This document shows, one piece after another, positions 39,906-48,643 of a stretch of DNA of 64,000 nucleotides. The number at the start of each line of letters is the position of its first letter. Position 1 is the first letter of the stretch. The notes beneath the pieces are model-generated. The model saw nothing but the letters and a program-made list of their open reading frames with translations. It was not told where the DNA came from and made no database searches. The stretch covers positions 62,001 to 126,000 of the forward strand of contig NZ_JOHO01000021.1 in the NCBI RefSeq assembly GCF_000719705.1, written 5' to 3'. A program made the position numbers and the translations under genes. This DNA comes from Streptomyces sp. NRRL S-350 (GTDB taxonomy: Bacteria > Actinomycetota > Actinomycetes > Streptomycetales > Streptomycetaceae).

Positions 39906-40361
39906 TCAGCAGCACGTCCCGAACCGCGGCGGGCCAGGGCAGCCGGGGCAGCACGGCAGAACCCCGGCCGCCCACACCGCACACGACGGCGCCCGCCGCC
40001 CGGCCGGACCACCGGGCCCGCAGGCGTGTGGCGGCGCCCTTGACCCACTGCATCGGTGTGGTCGTCCGAGCGGCGGATCGTGGAGCGCACCACGCCGTGC
40101 AGGTGATAGGGCCCCACGGCGAGCCGGTCCTCGCGGACGAAGGGCCACTCGATCAGGCGCAGGGCCGCGGCCTGGGTGTGTCATGCCGGCAGCCTCGGTG
40201 GCGAGCGGGAGGTCGAAGGCGTCCAGCAGCGACACGGCGCGCAGCACGTGCCGCTCGTCGGGGGTGAGGTCTTGGAGGGCCCGTTTCCGCAGGCCGGCGG
40301 CCCTGGACAAGGGGCCGCAGCCGTGGCGACAACCCTTCGACCGCTGCTCCTGGAAGCCCAA
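39906..40361 (-). pseudogene. Fragment of an NB-ARC/regulatory ATPase
   Basis: On the reverse strand LQDLTPDERHVLRAVSLLDAF with FDLPLATEAAGM and, after frame changes, VGPYHLHGVVRSTIRRSDDH is a typical piece of the winged-helix region that follows NB-ARC domains in actinomycete regulatory ATPases. The P-loop part is missing and the frame shifts at least twice. It is a decayed gene. Confidence 0.6.
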
Positions 40362-40405
40362 GGCGCAAGCAGCGTGCGACGGGTCCCGACCGAAGGAATG
40401 TCACG

Positions 40406-41107
40406 GTGGCGCTCGCCCTGTTCCAGCGCGCCACCGGCCGTGAGCTCTGGCATCCGGCCCTGCCCGGCCAGGCCTGCGACAAGGCGACCCGCGATGCGCT
40501 GCTCGACCTCGAGGACGCGGGCACGGCGCGCCCGGACGGCTGGGCGAGGGGCCGCAAGCTCTGGTGCCTCACCCGGGCCGGCCGCGAGGAGGCCGCCGGC
40601 TTCCTGCCGGGGGGCACGAAGCTGTCCACCGTCCGGGAGGGGGAGAGCGCCGGCTACGACGAGCATGCCCTGGACGTCGTTACCTTGGCCGGACACCTCA
40701 CCCGGCTGGCCGCGGCTCCTCGCTCACCCTCACACCGAGGTCCGCCACCCGGTGCCCGGCCGCACGCCGACCTCGTGTGGCGTGTTCCCGGCGCGAGCGT
40801 GCCGGTGCTCCTGGTCGAGGTCGACCGTGACACGAGACGGTGGGCCACCTCGCCCAGCGCACCAGCGCCTCGCCGCGTCCGGCCCACCAGGTCCGGGCAC
40901 CGAGTCCGGCAGCTCGGGCCAGTGCATGACCTCGGGGCCACCCTGCTCCTCGACCGTGATCGCGTGCGTGAGCTGACCGCTTTCCTGCGCGGGCTGGTCC
41001 GGGAGGGCACGAGCCGCACGGTAGGCAGCCGAAAATGGACCCCCAAGGCCGGAATCTCTGCGGGGGGAGGTGGCCCTGGGGTCGGCCGGAGCGCCGTCGG
41101 CCGGTGA
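40406..41107 (+). pseudogene. Replication-relaxation-type protein, frameshifted
   Basis: The segments TRDALLDLEDAGTARPDGWARGRKLWCLTRAGREEAAGFL, REGESAGYDEHALDVVTLAGHL and ADLVWRVPGASVPVLLVEVDR match the layout of replication-relaxation proteins found on actinomycete integrative elements and plasmids. Between 40715 and 40765 the matching frame changes (LLAHPHTEVRHPVPGR lies in another frame) and then returns, and the C-terminus is scrambled. The gene is most likely inactive, a trace of an integrated element together with the ATPase fragment next to it. Confidence 0.65.
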
Positions 41108-41181
41108 CGCTACGGCGGCGGTCCCTCGGAGGCCGCCGCCGTTTGCTCCGGGTCGCGGCCGAAGGCCACGCCGACTGGGAT

Positions 41182-42147
41182 TCAGCGCCCGATGAAGTTC
41201 TTGGCCACCAGGAGGTCCAACACGTTGGTGTGGAAGTCGGGGAAGTCCATCGGGACGATCCCGAAGTGGACGGCCTCGTTCCTGCGGGCGTACAGGTAGT
41301 CGAACACCGGCGGCATGATCGAGTCCGCGTTCAGCTTGGGCCACTTCCCGCCCGCGTAGCTGGTGAAGTTGATGTACATCTTCGGCGAGTTCTGGTTCCG
41401 CCACGCCTCGTCGAACTGGTTGACGATGGCCCGGGCCTTGCCGTCGGTGCCGACGTCCTGGTACTGGTCCTGGATGTTCATCAGGTCGGAGTTGCCCCAG
41501 TGCATCACGTCCCACGAGGAGTCGGAGCTGGTGTCGAAGTCGGCGAGCAGCACGATCTTGCCGCGGGCCTGCCCGAGGGTGGGCCACCGGGGCGCGGTCC
41601 AGAACAGGTTGCGGTAGCCGAAGCCGTCCAGGTGGTACTGCATGCGGCGCAGGAACTCCACCCCGTTGATCGGGTTGCTGCCCGCGTTCTCGTTCTTGAT
41701 CCGCATGACCAGTGCCTCGCGCGGCGACTGCTTGAAGAAGGCCCGGCACTCGTCCAGCACGGTACGCAGCGTGCTGCCCTGGGGGAACCGGTCGTGGAAG
41801 ACGCCGAGCCAGTTCTTGGTCTCGCGGTCGTTCAGGGGGAACCGCTGCAAGCGGATGTCGAGGAAGCGGATGCCCCGCTGGAGCTGCTGCGTAACGCCCC
41901 AGTTCTGGGTGTGCGACCACTCGGTGCCGTTCGTCGGGTCGACGCAGCCGGAGTCGTGGGTGCCCGGGATGGTCAGCTGGGTCAGCGAGAGGCTGTCGGG
42001 CAGCCCGGCCATCCAGGCGCCGCTGTTCCACGAGGCGGCCGCGGCCGGCGTGGCCGCGATGGTGAGGCCGAGGGCGGCGGTCAATGCCCCGCCACCGACT
42101 GCACCGCCCAACCTCAGGATGTCGCGGCGGTTCGGGTTGACGGTCAT
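41182..42147 (-). CDS. Secreted phosphatidylinositol-specific phospholipase C
   Basis: This 321-residue exported enzyme has a Tat signal peptide with NRRDILRLGG at 6-15 and a cleavage region ATPAAAAS about 32-39. The PI-PLC X domain follows: His64 in IPGTHDSG and His118 in GVFHDRF are the catalytic pair, with FLDIRLQ and MRIKNE supplying other active-site strands. The chemistry is cleavage of phosphatidylinositol to diacylglycerol and cyclic inositol phosphate outside the cell. GGAG precedes ATG 42147 by seven bases; a longer frame from 42186 lacks it. It stands alone, next to decayed mobile DNA. Confidence 0.93.
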   Translation of the reverse strand: MTVNPNRRDILRLGGAVGGGALTAALGLTIAATPAAAASWNSGAWMAGLPDSLSLTQLTIPGTHDSGCVDPTNGTEWSHTQNWGVTQQLQRGIRFLDIRLQRFPLNDRETKNWLGVFHDRFPQGSTLRTVLDECRAFFKQSPREALVMRIKNENAGSNPINGVEFLRRMQYHLDGFGYRNLFWTAPRWPTLGQARGKIVLLADFDTSSDSSWDVMHWGNSDLMNIQDQYQDVGTDGKARAIVNQFDEAWRNQNSPKMYINFTSYAGGKWPKLNADSIMPPVFDYLYARRNEAVHFGIVPMDFPDFHTNVLDLLVAKNFIGR

Positions 42148-42455
42148 GGGCTGCTCCGCGGTCTCGGTCGGTCCGGATCCCTGCATGGCTGTCTACGGAG
42201 GCCGCGCGGAGTCCGGTTCATCGCCATCGGCTGCGCGGGCTCGGTCGGGAGTGGACGAGCGTCATGGCAGGTGGCCGAAATTGCACTACAAGGACAGAAG
42301 TCTCGCGGGGGCGGTGAGTGGCCGGCGCCAACTAGCCAGCCGCAGCCCGCCCGAGGGATCGCCGTGCAACCGGCCAAGTGGGAGACACCGGCTGGGGTGG
42401 CGGGTTCCCCGGCGTGTCAGTTGGCGTTGTGGCGGCGGTGAGGTTGCCGGAGAAG
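42148..42455. other. Spacer upstream of the phospholipase gene
   Basis: A 308-bp gap between two reverse-strand genes; AT content rises around 42260-42300 (AATTGCACTACAAGG). It should contain the phospholipase promoter. No gene or strong hairpin was seen. Confidence 0.4.
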
Positions 42456-43565
42456 TCAGTCGTCGAGTGCGATCGCGTTCTTGGCTTGCTCGACGGAGGC
42501 TTCCGCGGCCGGTCCGCTGGGATTCTCGGTGGCGAGTGACTGGTTGAGTTCGACGAACGGACGCATGCGCTTCTCGTAGTGGGCGAATGCCGCGCGGTGG
42601 TCGGCGCCGGTCCGTCGCAGGGCGTCGGCCAGTACGTAGGCCCCAACCAGGGCGAGGCTGGTCCCCTGGCCGGACAGCGGGGAGGCGCAGTAGCCCGCGT
42701 CGCCGAGCAGGACGGTCCTGCCCTTGGACCAGGGGTCCACGTGGACCTGTGTCATCGCGTCGAAGTAGAAGTCGGGTGCCTCCCATAGGGCCTTCAGCAG
42801 CCTCGGGGTCTCCCAGCGCAGCATCGCCATCCGGTCGGCGACGAATCGCTTGTGCTGTTCGGTGTCACGGGGGCCGGCGGAAAGCGGTTCGGCTGCGAAG
42901 CCGAACGTGATCCTCAGCTGGGTGTTGTCGCGCACCGGGTAGATGCCGTAGCCGGTCTCGCCGTCCCTGAGCCAGAGCTGCCAGTCGTCCAGGGCGAGGA
43001 AGTTGTCCGCGCTGAAGATCGCCAGATGCATGCCCAGGTGGCGGGTGAACTGCTCCTCGGGCCCGAAGCCCAGCCGTCGCACGGCCGAGTGCAGGCCGTC
43101 GGCTCCCACGACCAGGTCGAAGCTCCGGGGGCGGCCGTGCTCGAAGGCGACCCGTACCCCGTCCTCGTCCTGGTCGAGCGCGGTGATGCGGTCTCCGAAC
43201 ACGAACTCGACGTCGGCGCCGGCGTGTTCGTGCAGGATGCGGACCAGGTCCTCACGCAGCAGCTCGACGTCGTCGTTGGCGAGCCTGCCGCTGCTGAAGG
43301 TCGTCTCGGTGGAGCGATGGATCTCCCTGCCGTCGCCGTCCAGCACCGACATGCCGCGCATCCGGGTGCGGTGGGCTCGGGCTTGGTCCAGCAGTCCCAT
43401 CCGCTCGACGACGTCGAGCGCGACGCCACGGATGTCCACTGCCTGGCCGCCAGGCCGCAGGCCAGGTGCGTGTTCCACGACCGTCACGGCGACGCCGTCG
43501 CGGTGCAGCAAACGGGCGAGCGCCGCCCCGGCGACACCGGCGCCGGAGATCAGAACAGTCTTCAT
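42456..43565 (-). CDS. FAD-dependent monooxygenase (aromatic hydroxylase / TetX-like group)
   Basis: The 369-residue flavoprotein has all three group A hydroxylase signatures: GAGVAG at 8-13, a DG-type motif VVGADGLHSAVR near 160, and GDAGYCASPLSGQGTSLALV near 295. Such enzymes hydroxylate aromatics or, in the TetX branch, inactivate tetracyclines and similar drugs with NADPH and O2. AAGGAG precedes ATG 43565. The gene is divergent from a GntR/TetR-hybrid regulator, and the gap contains palindromes GTACG-C-CGTAC and GATCT-AGTAC-AGATC, so regulated detoxification of an aromatic compound is plausible. The true substrate is unknown. Confidence 0.92.
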   Translation of the reverse strand: MKTVLISGAGVAGAALARLLHRDGVAVTVVEHAPGLRPGGQAVDIRGVALDVVERMGLLDQARAHRTRMRGMSVLDGDGREIHRSTETTFSSGRLANDDVELLREDLVRILHEHAGADVEFVFGDRITALDQDEDGVRVAFEHGRPRSFDLVVGADGLHSAVRRLGFGPEEQFTRHLGMHLAIFSADNFLALDDWQLWLRDGETGYGIYPVRDNTQLRITFGFAAEPLSAGPRDTEQHKRFVADRMAMLRWETPRLLKALWEAPDFYFDAMTQVHVDPWSKGRTVLLGDAGYCASPLSGQGTSLALVGAYVLADALRRTGADHRAAFAHYEKRMRPFVELNQSLATENPSGPAAEASVEQAKNAIALDD

Positions 43566-43599
43566 GCAAGCTCCTTCATACGCTGTACGCGCCCTGAAT

Positions 43600-43610
43600 G
43601 TACGCCGTAC
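43600..43610. promoter_or_regulatory. Short palindrome upstream of the monooxygenase
   Basis: GTACGCCGTAC is a perfect 5-bp inverted repeat about one central base. Another TGTACGCG word lies at 43584. It is 35 bp before the monooxygenase start and may be one of the operators of the divergent regulator. Confidence 0.55.
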
Positions 43611-43691
43611 GCGCAGTGCTGCCAACTGCCATTCTCGCCGCTCTGATCTAGGTCAGCAGGGTCATTTCAGCCTCCCGTGCTGGTAGCGTCT

Positions 43692-43706
43692 GATCTAGTA
43701 CAGATC
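43692..43706. promoter_or_regulatory. Palindrome upstream of the GntR-TetR hybrid gene
   Basis: GATCTAGTACAGATC is a 5-bp inverted repeat with a 5-base spacer. Its left flank belongs to TCTGATCTAG, which also occurs at 43642-43651. It is 38 bp before the regulator start and is a likely autoregulatory site. Confidence 0.65.
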
Positions 43707-43743
43707 CGATGGTGCGAAAGAAATTTCTCAGGGAGCCGACAGC

Positions 43744-44700
43744 ATGGCCTCGCAGCCCGACCCGCCTTTTCGGCGCATCGCCGACGAGATCGCCCGACGC
43801 ATCGCCGAGGGGGCGCTCGCCCCGGGCGAGCGCGTTCCGTCGACACGCCAGATCGCCCGGGAGTGGGGAGTCGCGCTCGCCACGGCCACGAAGGCCCTCA
43901 CCACGCTCCGCCTGGAAGGACTGGTCGAGGCCCGTCCCCGGATCGGTACCGTGGTGGCGGCCAGAGGCAGCGCGGCGGTGGTGGAGCACCATGCCCCGTC
44001 CACGCGTCGGCCTCCGGCCATGGCCCTCTCCGATCACGAACTGAGCCGCGACCGGATCGTCCACGCCGCGATGGACATCGCAGACGCCGAAGGGCTGAGC
44101 GCGGTGTCGATGCGCAGCGTTGCCGCCAGGCTCGGTGTCGCCGCCATGTCCCCCTATCGGTACGTCAACAGCAAGGACGACATGGTCCTCCTGATGGCGG
44201 ACGCGGCGTTCGGCGAGGAAACCTACCCGGTCGAGCCACCGGAGGGGTGGCGGGCCCGCCTGGAACTCGGTGCACGCACCTTGTGGAGGATCCACCGCAG
44301 GCATCCCTGGCTCGCACAGGTCGGCTCCCTGACCCGCCCCCTGCTGCTCCCGGCCCTGATGGTCCACGCGGAATGGGCGCTTGCCGCCATCGACGGCCAC
44401 GGCCTCGATCCGGAGACCATGCTCGACCTGCACGTCCTGCTCTACAGCTACATCCACGGGATCGCCGTACACCTGGAACGGGAAGCCCAGGCAGAGGCCA
44501 CCACCGGCCTGTCCGAAGACCAGTGGATGGACCACCAGGCCCCCGCCTTCGCGGCAATCACTGCGGCGACCCGGTACCCCGTATTCACCAGGATCGCCAG
44601 CAGCTTCAAGAACGGCTACGACCTCGACCTGGACACGCTGTTCGAGTTCGGCCTCAAGCCGCTCCTCGACGGCATCGCCCTCATCATCGAGGCTGCGTAG
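43744..44700 (+). CDS. Hybrid regulator: GntR HTH plus TetR HTH and TetR C-domain
   Basis: This 318-residue protein carries two DNA-binding modules. Residues 8-72 are a GntR winged helix (RRIADEIARRIAEGALAPGER VPSTRQIAREWGVALATATKAL). Residues about 100-150 are a TetR HTH (HAAMDIADAEGLSAVSMRSV AARLGVAAMSPYRYV), and the rest is a TetR_C ligand domain. Hybrids of this kind are known in actinomycetes as tetracycline-type repressors with a GntR front. GGGAG lies eight bases before the ATG. It is divergent from the FAD monooxygenase, with palindromes between. Two HTHs may let one protein recognise two operator types or a longer composite site. Confidence 0.9.
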   Translation: MASQPDPPFRRIADEIARRIAEGALAPGERVPSTRQIAREWGVALATATKALTTLRLEGLVEARPRIGTVVAARGSAAVVEHHAPSTRRPPAMALSDHELSRDRIVHAAMDIADAEGLSAVSMRSVAARLGVAAMSPYRYVNSKDDMVLLMADAAFGEETYPVEPPEGWRARLELGARTLWRIHRRHPWLAQVGSLTRPLLLPALMVHAEWALAAIDGHGLDPETMLDLHVLLYSYIHGIAVHLEREAQAEATTGLSEDQWMDHQAPAFAAITAATRYPVFTRIASSFKNGYDLDLDTLFEFGLKPLLDGIALIIEAA

Positions 44701-44732
44701 CGGCGACTCTTCAGCCAAGGAATGACGGGCTG

Positions 44733-45150
44733 ATGCGCGTCATCCTCTCCCGATCGCCAGCGTTCAGGCGTGAAGCCCCCGCCGCTTTGCTGGCCCAGGC
44801 CCTGGGAGTGCCTCGGATCTCCTCCGGCGATCTCATCCGTACCCGCCTCCCGGGGCACCGAGCTGGGGATCCGAGCCGCCGAGATCATGAACTCCGGCAG
44901 CCTGCTCCCTGACGAAATCATCACTGCGGTCGTCCGCGACCGCCTGCACGGGGCGGTCCAGCCGGACTTCCTCCTCGTTGGAGATCCGACCAGCGCCGCC
45001 CAGGCGCTCGCTTTGGACCAGTTGCTCCGCGAGCTCGGCAAACCCCTCGACGGCGTGCGCCACCTGCGCCTTTCCGAGGCGGAGGTGGCGCACCACACCC
45101 GCCGGCCGGCGGCTACGCCAGGCAGGATCTCCTCGTCACGGTTGACGCTG
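44733..45150 (+). pseudogene. Adenylate kinase-like gene, frameshifted and without P-loop
   Basis: LLAQALGVPRISSGDLIRTR then, after a frame change, GTELGIRAAEIMNSGSLLPD with EIITAVVRDRL and GFxL-like DFLLVGDP follow the adenylate kinase order (LID approach and NMP-binding region). The N-terminal P-loop GxPGxGKG is replaced by unrelated residues (SRSPAFRREAP) and the C-terminal half is lost. It lies 32 bases after the hybrid regulator and cannot be an active kinase. Confidence 0.8.
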
Positions 45151-45354
45151 CCGGCACGTCCGACGAGATAACCGGGCGCGCACTCGTCATAGAGCCTGAC
45201 CAGAGAGGATTCGCCGTCCACGGGACGGGCGCGGCCGGCGTGGCGGTTGCTCTCCGGGGCGACCGAGGGTCACAGCACCGAGGACGGCCACGAGATCATC
45301 CGCGCTCGCCCAGCCGGCCGTCGTCGTCGGGTTGCAGGGCGGGCAGGTGCGCCG

Positions 45355-45374
45355 AACCGGTTCGCGAACCGGTT
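45355..45374. promoter_or_regulatory. 20-bp perfect palindrome
   Basis: AACCGGTTCGCGAACCGGTT is exactly self-complementary. It lies about 90 bp downstream of the glutamate-cysteine-ligase-like gene and more than 600 bp from any start codon, so it may be an isolated protein-binding site or part of a terminator. The surrounding 45151-45465 shows no gene. Confidence 0.7.
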
Positions 45375-45465
45375 TGCCTGCGGGCGGTGAATGAGCGGTC
45401 CGCCGGGGTAGCCTGCGGTCGCTTCGGGGTGCCACGCCGGCGTGACCGCCCGTGGGCCGCAGGGG

Positions 45466-46644
45466 TCAGAGCGGGGCGGCGGAGCCGTCGAGGTGGCGGT
45501 CGGAGGTGCCGGGTGCCGGAGCCGCCGTGATGCCGGAGTCGGCGGTGAGATGGGCGAGGTCGTCGACGACGTCGGTGAGCGAGTGGCCGCGGGCGAACAC
45601 CGCCCGTTGCCGGTCGGCGCCGGTGCCGCAGGTCAGCCGACGGTGGAGGAGGCGGCGTGCGAGGTCGATGTCACCGGTCTCCGCCAGAGCGGGCGTGGCG
45701 AGTTCGAGCAGGTGGGTGGTGAGCTGGGCGATCGGCAGCCTGCGTTCGGTGAAGGGGTGCGTGCCGACGCTCGCGAGGCCGCCCAGTGCGGCTTGCCGAT
45801 GGGCTTCGCGCAGGACCGTAGAGGCCATGGGTGGTGGGGGGACGCCGCTGCGGTGGGCGGCGAGGAAAGTGTGGGCGAGCCCGCGCAACAGGACGGCCAG
45901 CAGGAGCGGGGTGTCGGCGTCCGCGTTGGTGTCGGCGATCCTCACCTCCAGGGTGGGCAGGTGCTCGGACGGCCGGGCGTACCAGTACAGCATCTTCCGG
46001 TCGAGGATCACCCGGTGGGCGAGCAGCCGCCGCACGGTCCGCTCGTACTCCTGCGGCTCGAGGACAGGGGCGGGGCCGCAGGTGGGCCAGGCCAGGTAGC
46101 GGCCGGCGCGGGTGCTCGCGGCGCCGCGGTCCCGGCCCTCGCAGAACGGCGAGTTGACACACAGCGCCTGCAAGGCAGGAAGCCAGGGCCGTAGGTGCGC
46201 ACTGATCGCGAGAGCGTCCGCGCGGTCGAGGTCGCCGAGGTGGACGTGGCAGCCACAGATCTCGGCGCCGATCTGGTCGGCGGCCGGACCGACGTGGGCG
46301 GCTACTCGCAAGTAGCGGTCGGTGGGGATGACCGGCAGCGGATGGCGGCTGGGCAGGACGGCAGTGCCGGACGCCACCAGGAGGCACCCCGCGCTCTCGG
46401 CTGCGCCGGCCATGGCCTGGCGTGTGCAGGCCAGTTCCGCGCGCAGCTCGGCGGCCGTCGTGACGGGGCGGGTGCACGCCTCGACCTGCGTGGCCAAGAA
46501 CTCGTGCTGTGCCCTGGGGCCGAGTGTCCGGGCTGCGTGCGGGACCACGAGGCTGGCCATGGGGACGGTGCGTCGAGTGGCCGGATCGACGAGCAGGAAC
46601 TCCTCCTCGACGCCCAGCTTGAGACCTTCGCGTCGGCTACTCAC
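45466..46644 (-). CDS. Carboxylate-amine ligase (YbdK/GCS2 family)
   Basis: This is a 392-residue member of the glutamate-cysteine ligase type 2 family. LGVEEEFLLVDPATR is at 10-24, with the EEE metal/ATP residues at the start. GCHVHLGD and RDRGAASTRAGRYLAWPTCGP contribute to the active site, and PTLEVRIADTN is the late signature strand. The chemistry is ATP-dependent joining of a carboxylate (usually Glu) to an amine or thiol-amine; YbdK-type enzymes do not always make gamma-glutamylcysteine. The GTG at 46644 fits the conserved start, though its ribosome site is weak. It stands alone in the reverse direction. Confidence 0.92.
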   Translation of the reverse strand: MSSRREGLKLGVEEEFLLVDPATRRTVPMASLVVPHAARTLGPRAQHEFLATQVEACTRPVTTAAELRAELACTRQAMAGAAESAGCLLVASGTAVLPSRHPLPVIPTDRYLRVAAHVGPAADQIGAEICGCHVHLGDLDRADALAISAHLRPWLPALQALCVNSPFCEGRDRGAASTRAGRYLAWPTCGPAPVLEPQEYERTVRRLLAHRVILDRKMLYWYARPSEHLPTLEVRIADTNADADTPLLLAVLLRGLAHTFLAAHRSGVPPPPMASTVLREAHRQAALGGLASVGTHPFTERRLPIAQLTTHLLELATPALAETGDIDLARRLLHRRLTCGTGADRQRAVFARGHSLTDVVDDLAHLTADSGITAAPAPGTSDRHLDGSAAPL

Positions 46645-46939
46645 GACGGGTTCCCGTGGCGGCGGCTGCGCGCGGGTCCGCCGCCGGGGCGGTCGGCCTT
46701 CGGCTGGTGGCCGGCCGACCGGGCGAACGGGGAAGGACCTTCGTCATGGCGCTGCACTTGGGCTCCGAGGGCTGTCGCCTTGCGTGTTTCCCCTCAGCGC
46801 GGTCGGAAACGGCGCAGCCACCGCGCGCATCCGGAGAGGCTTCGGCAACGGGCCGCTGCTGTCGCCGGCATCGGCGGGCGCCGGATGGGAAGGGGGCCGC
46901 TCGCTGTGAGGACCGCGGTGATCGGGGCAGACGCGGGCC
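46645..46939. other. Divergent spacer
   Basis: A 295-bp gap between the ligase and the LLM oxidoreductase; it should hold both promoters. No repeat or hairpin of note was seen, and no supportable gene. Confidence 0.4.
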
Positions 46940-47908
46940 ATGGTGAGAATCGGATACACGATGATGACCGAGCAACGGGGCCCGCGTGACCTGGTCGCGG
47001 ACGTCGTGCGCGCCGAGCAGGCGGGGTTCGACTTCTCGGTGATCTCGGACCACTCCTTCCCCTGGCTGGACGAGCAGGGCCACGCCCCGTACGCCTGGGC
47101 GGTGCTCGGTGCCGCCGCGCAAGCCACCTCCCGGATCCCGCTCATGACCTACGTGACCTGCCCGACTTTCCGCTACCACCCCGTGGTGGTGGCGCAGAAG
47201 GCCGCCACGGTGCAGTTGCTCTCCGAAGGCCGTTTCCGGCTCGGCCTGGGCAGCGGCGAGAACCTCAACGAGCACGTGGTCGGCCGTGGCTGGCCGGCGG
47301 TGCCGGTGCGCCAGGCGATGCTCGACGAGGCCGTGCAGATCATCCGGGCCCTGTTCGACGGCGGCTACGTCACCCGTCGCGGCCGGTACTTCGACGTCGA
47401 CGGTGCCCGACTGTGGGACCTGCCCCACCGGCCGCCGCCGATCGGGATCGCGGTCTCGGGGCCGCAGTCCTGCGCACTGGCGGGCCGGCTCGCCGACCTG
47501 GTGATCGCCGTGGAGCCCGACCGGGAGCTGATCGACGGCTTCGCTGGGCACGGTGGGGCCGGGAAGCCCGCGGTGGGCCAGCTGCCGGTGTGCTGGGACA
47601 CCGACCGGGACACCGCCGTCCGACGGGCCCACGCGCAGTTCCGCTGGTTCGGCGGCGGCTGGAAGGTCAACGCCGAACTGCCCGGCACGGCGGGCTTCGC
47701 CGCCGCGAGCCGCTTCGTCCGCCCCGACGACGTCGCCGAAGCCGTTCCCTGCGGCGACCGGGTCGAGGACTTCGTCGAAGCGGTCCGGCCGTTCGCCGAA
47801 GCCGGGTTCGACGAGGTCGCCCTCGTCCAGGTCGGCGGCGACACCCAGCCCGCCTTCCTCGACTGGGCCGACGACACGCTGCTGCCGGCGCTGCGCGAGG
47901 CGTTCTGA
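46940..47908 (+). CDS. LLM-class F420-dependent oxidoreductase
   Basis: This 322-residue TIM-barrel enzyme is of the luciferase-like group. IGYTMMTEQRGPRDLVADVV RAEQAGFDF starts the barrel, SDHSFPWLDEQGHAPYAW resembles the F420-binding loop of FGD-type enzymes, and RFRLGLGSGENLNEHVVG is the conserved GxGSGE(N) phosphate loop. These proteins reduce or oxidise a small substrate using coenzyme F420 in the cytoplasm. They are particularly common in actinomycetes. The ATG at 46940 is followed by a standard first strand. The substrate is unknown, and nothing downstream suggests an operon. Confidence 0.93.
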   Translation: MVRIGYTMMTEQRGPRDLVADVVRAEQAGFDFSVISDHSFPWLDEQGHAPYAWAVLGAAAQATSRIPLMTYVTCPTFRYHPVVVAQKAATVQLLSEGRFRLGLGSGENLNEHVVGRGWPAVPVRQAMLDEAVQIIRALFDGGYVTRRGRYFDVDGARLWDLPHRPPPIGIAVSGPQSCALAGRLADLVIAVEPDRELIDGFAGHGGAGKPAVGQLPVCWDTDRDTAVRRAHAQFRWFGGGWKVNAELPGTAGFAAASRFVRPDDVAEAVPCGDRVEDFVEAVRPFAEAGFDEVALVQVGGDTQPAFLDWADDTLLPALREAF

Positions 47909-48188
47909 GGCCCGGTGGGTCCGGCCGCGCTGCTTCACCAGCGGCGCCGTGAGGCAGGACTGCGCGTGTCCGCGCGACCTCCTGGTTCGCGAAGGCAGGG
48001 CACAGGTCGGGAACTCCTCCTCCACGGCGCCCGCCACGACCGGAGAGGCCCGCCGCAGGCAGGACGGTGCGATCCTGCCCGGACCCCAGCAGCCGTGACC
48101 GACAGACCCGCGCGCGCCAGGGGCATCCATCGTCCGAGGCGCTCGTTGGAGTGGCCGGCCGCCCTGCTGCAGAGGAGTGTGAGGTGAG
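47909..48188. other. Spacer without gene
   Basis: A 280-bp GC-rich gap. I saw no frame with a start signal or family match; it leads into a decayed AAA ATPase. Confidence 0.4.
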
Positions 48189-48433
48189 TGGCTGCCAACA
48201 GCTGACCACCTCAAGGCATTTCTCAACGCCCACGCCACCGGCGACGACGACCGCTTCTCCAGCGTCGCCCTCCGAGCGGCCGCGAAGTCCGCACGCCAGG
48301 GCCACGGCAAAATCGCCGTCGAACTACGCGAGATCATCGACGCCGCCCCGCCGAGAAGATCCCCAGGCTCGCCCCGACCCCGGTCGTCCAGACCCGCGGC
48401 GAACTCGCCAACCTCCTCACCGCCGGCCAACCC
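48189..48433 (+). pseudogene. N-terminal fragment of an AAA-type ATPase
   Basis: DHLKAFLNAHATGDDDRFSS, the next SVALRAAAKSARQGHGKIAV and ELREIIDAA form the helical N-domain that precedes the ATPase core in a common actinomycete AAA family. A frameshift follows, after which RGELANLLTAG appears in another frame. Walker motifs are absent, so this is a 5' remnant. The 55-bp repeat starts where the recognisable part ends. Confidence 0.75.
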
Positions 48434-48483
48434 GCCACCGTCAGCCTGAACGGACTGGCGAACGCGGCCCCAAAGCCCGCGGC
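48429..48483. repeat. 55-bp dispersed repeat, copy 2
   Basis: Same orientation as 34242-34296 with four differences in 55 positions. It replaces the ATPase sequence where homology stops. The CTGACG arm of copy 1 is CTGGCG here, so the inner inverted repeat is weaker. Confidence 0.88.
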
Positions 48484-48643
48484 ACGGGGGAGCCGGCGGT
48501 GGGCGGGCGGCCCGCCGCGCGCGGGCCGCTGTCGGCGGCGGTGGCGGAGCTGCGCACCGTCCAGACACACCTCCTGGCGTTGCTGGAGCAGCACGCCGAC
48601 GGTGACGCTTCCTCAGATGCGGCCGACCTGCCAAGATCCGCTG

